A stretch of 64,000 bases of DNA from Zoroaster sp. YZ-2022 (lineage: Eukaryota; Echinodermata; Asteroidea; Forcipulatida; Zoroasteridae). Made by a program: the position numbers and the translations under genes. The notes under the pieces are model-generated. The model saw only the letters and a list, made by a program, of their open reading frames with translations, did no database searches and was not told where the DNA came from. The stretch's first letter is position 1. Each line of letters opens with the position of its first letter. Positions 63,701 to 64,000 of the stretch are shown here, in pieces. The stretch lies in NCBI GenBank assembly GCA_029582265.1, contig CM055830.1, positions 22,180,163 to 22,244,162 on the forward strand. Reading direction: 5' to 3'.

Positions 63701-64000
63701 TCGTGGACATTTGGGCATAGTAGGCACGAAACAAAGATTGAGAACTAAAGTTTGGTGGCCTAATATGGACAAAGAAGTCCTCAAAATGATCCGAACATGT
63801 TATGGATGTCAATTAGTTGGTGCAATGCCCCACCCAGAGCCTTTGCAGCCTACACAGTTACCGACGGGTCCGTGGCAGGATTTAGCCATTGACATACTTG
63901 GTCCTCTCGCATCAAAACATTACGTGTTTGTTGTTGTAGATTATTACAGTAGATATTATGAAGTGGAAATTATGAAAGAGACTACTGGGGACAAAATTGT
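60702..64000 (+). CDS. Element D Gag-Pol polyprotein, single intact frame (partial, 3' end outside)
   Basis: Open from ATG 60702 to the window end, 1,099 codons without a stop; frame checked at gag, protease, RT and integrase motifs. Gag matrix/capsid-like region (FDPHGDPAQLRQAWRRWL; ETVDQYIVRLRQKALLCEFD), two zinc knuckles from residue 233 (CFRCGKRGHYARDQEC; CNKCGNRGHFAVVC). Protease motif IIDSGASVNIID (Asp 356). RT with SPVIVVPKPNGDIRLCVDMR and catalytic ISDDIVVHG (Asp 637-638). RNase H TDASNVGLGAVLLQ (Asp 785). Integrase zinc site His1000, His1003, Cys1033, Cys1036 and first catalytic Asp 1064 (AIDILGPL). Gag and pol fused in one frame, with SDD rather than YXDD context, recall Mag/SURL-type gypsy elements of echinoderms; that assignment is inference. 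No ORF list based on complete ORFs would show it because its stop lies outside. Confidence 0.9.
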   Translation, partial: MEQNIQLNGVEKFDPHGDPAQLRQAWRRWLRGFECFATGKGVTSHGQKRALLLHCAGPDVQDIFFSLTAVEGTDEYDTAIKTLKKHFEVKVNVPYERYGFRSMEQAAGETVDQYIVRLRQKALLCEFDKPDEEIRDQVIAQCKSHKIRTKLLEKGQSLTLDNLRMIASNVELTEKQSKDIETRKMDTGPHVNTVGRHKPSHYEQRGRNGGYGGANGSGNGPRQRANQDQSGQCFRCGKRGHYARDQECPAREATCNKCGNRGHFAVVCKTKNKTSTSNRRDDRDTQGGRRDKSKWKKGQVHTVQQEHGHDEDSDEKEFAFHVNDDVGMTMMVGSKDGQVEVLLGQGQDIPIDVIIDSGASVNIIDKRLWENLKERKIKCKSEKSNKKLYAYGSKNSLNVIGKFTTTVKVHDQNKTGVEADFYVVEDEGPALLGKDTSSELGMLKLGVNLVGGEVTDKYPECFNGVGKLADYKLKLHIDEEVMPVAQHMYRVPYTLRAKVSDKIDELESQGIIEKVNHPSSWVSPVIVVPKPNGDIRLCVDMRQANQAIIRERHPIPTVDEILYNMNGSEVFSKLDMKYGYHQIELEKDSREITTFVTHKGLYRYTRLMFGISAAPEKYQQVVSQIFHDCEGVQNISDDIVVHGKSQAEHDERLEKVMCRLKEKNLTLNKAKCQFGMSKITFMGHVMSKNGVEPTEGRVKDLKEARCPSNVAETKSFLGLVNFSARYIPNLATLAEPLRRLTRKGQKFTWGKEQQDSFDTLKECLTKAETLGYYHLDATRTQLVTDASNVGLGAVLLQEYKGETRVISYASRSLSDVEKRYSTTEKEALAVVWACEKFEIYLQGLNFELITDHKPLEVLYGTRSKPNARIARWVLRLMPFTYKIRYAPGPQNIADVLSRLVKTNRAGTTNNLANEAEEYVKFVAEQATPKAISTREVEEASKNDAELEEVRKCLAKGVFDKSCVQYFPIRNELSSIGYLILRGTRLVIPQSLRKRCIELAHRGHLGIVGTKQRLRTKVWWPNMDKEVLKMIRTCYGCQLVGAMPHPEPLQPTQLPTGPWQDLAIDILGPLASKHYVFVVVDYYSRYYEVEIMKETTGDKI

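Larger units (their letters stand above)
60375..64000 (+). mobile_element. Element D: Ty3/gypsy retrotransposon, runs off the window
   Basis: 5' LTR 60375-60626 followed by a primer-site-like ATTGGCGACGAGG and a long gag-pol frame. The 3' part lies beyond 64000. Inserted at the extreme end of element C pol; the target duplication can only be confirmed outside the window. Confidence 0.88.

Overview
This is a eukaryotic, intron-rich and transposon-rich window from a metazoan. One host gene is recognised with certainty: the ribosome-biogenesis WD-repeat protein WDR12. It has 12 coding exons spread over about 26 kb of plus strand (7064-33381) and a reconstructed length of 431 residues. Upstream lies an apparently intronless gene for a secreted C-type lectin plus PAN/apple protein (947-1684), and a decayed tandem duplicate of it (from 4425). 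The lectin/PAN architecture, the SINE/LINE/TTAA-MITE mix and several Ty3/gypsy lineages suggest a marine invertebrate deuterostome such as an echinoderm or relative. That placement is inference; nothing here is diagnostic of a species.

Layout: 1-5.8 kb, lectin gene and its broken duplicate about 4.4 kb downstream. 5.8-7.06 kb, intergenic and presumptive WDR12 promoter. 7.06-33.4 kb, WDR12, whose introns hold a dense collection of non-autonomous elements: long foldback elements, at least three TTAA-flanked MITE families (one nested in another, with the empty site also present), tRNA-Leu-derived SINEs in both orientations, a LINE 3' end that shares its tail with the SINE, a Tc1/mariner deletion derivative nested in that LINE tail, a TTAA-flanked element carrying a THAP-domain fossil, and a minisatellite made from the 3' end of WDR12 exon 3 with its splice donor. 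33.6-37.5 kb, gene-poor, with two more MITE copies and a 48-bp-class minisatellite fused to a decayed integrase.

37.5-64 kb is a nested pile of Ty3/gypsy LTR retrotransposons: old fragments E (plus strand) and F (minus strand); element C (5' LTR 39373-40257, gag, then protease-pol at 56.08-60.37 kb); element A (41657-56074, 4-bp target duplication CTAT) inserted in C between gag and the protease aspartate; element B (44846-49713, 5-bp target duplication GATTG) inserted in A just upstream of its protease; and element D (60375 to beyond the window), which interrupts the end of C pol. A, B and C carry stops and frameshifts. D has one uninterrupted gag-pol frame from 60702 to the window end (over 1,099 codons) with all expected motifs and is the only retrotransposon here that looks potentially intact.

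No tRNA or rRNA gene, CRISPR array or bacterial-type operon was found. All intron-exon structure was inferred by reading splice sites against remembered family features of WDR12. Element boundaries come from terminal repeats and target-site duplications seen directly in the sequence.
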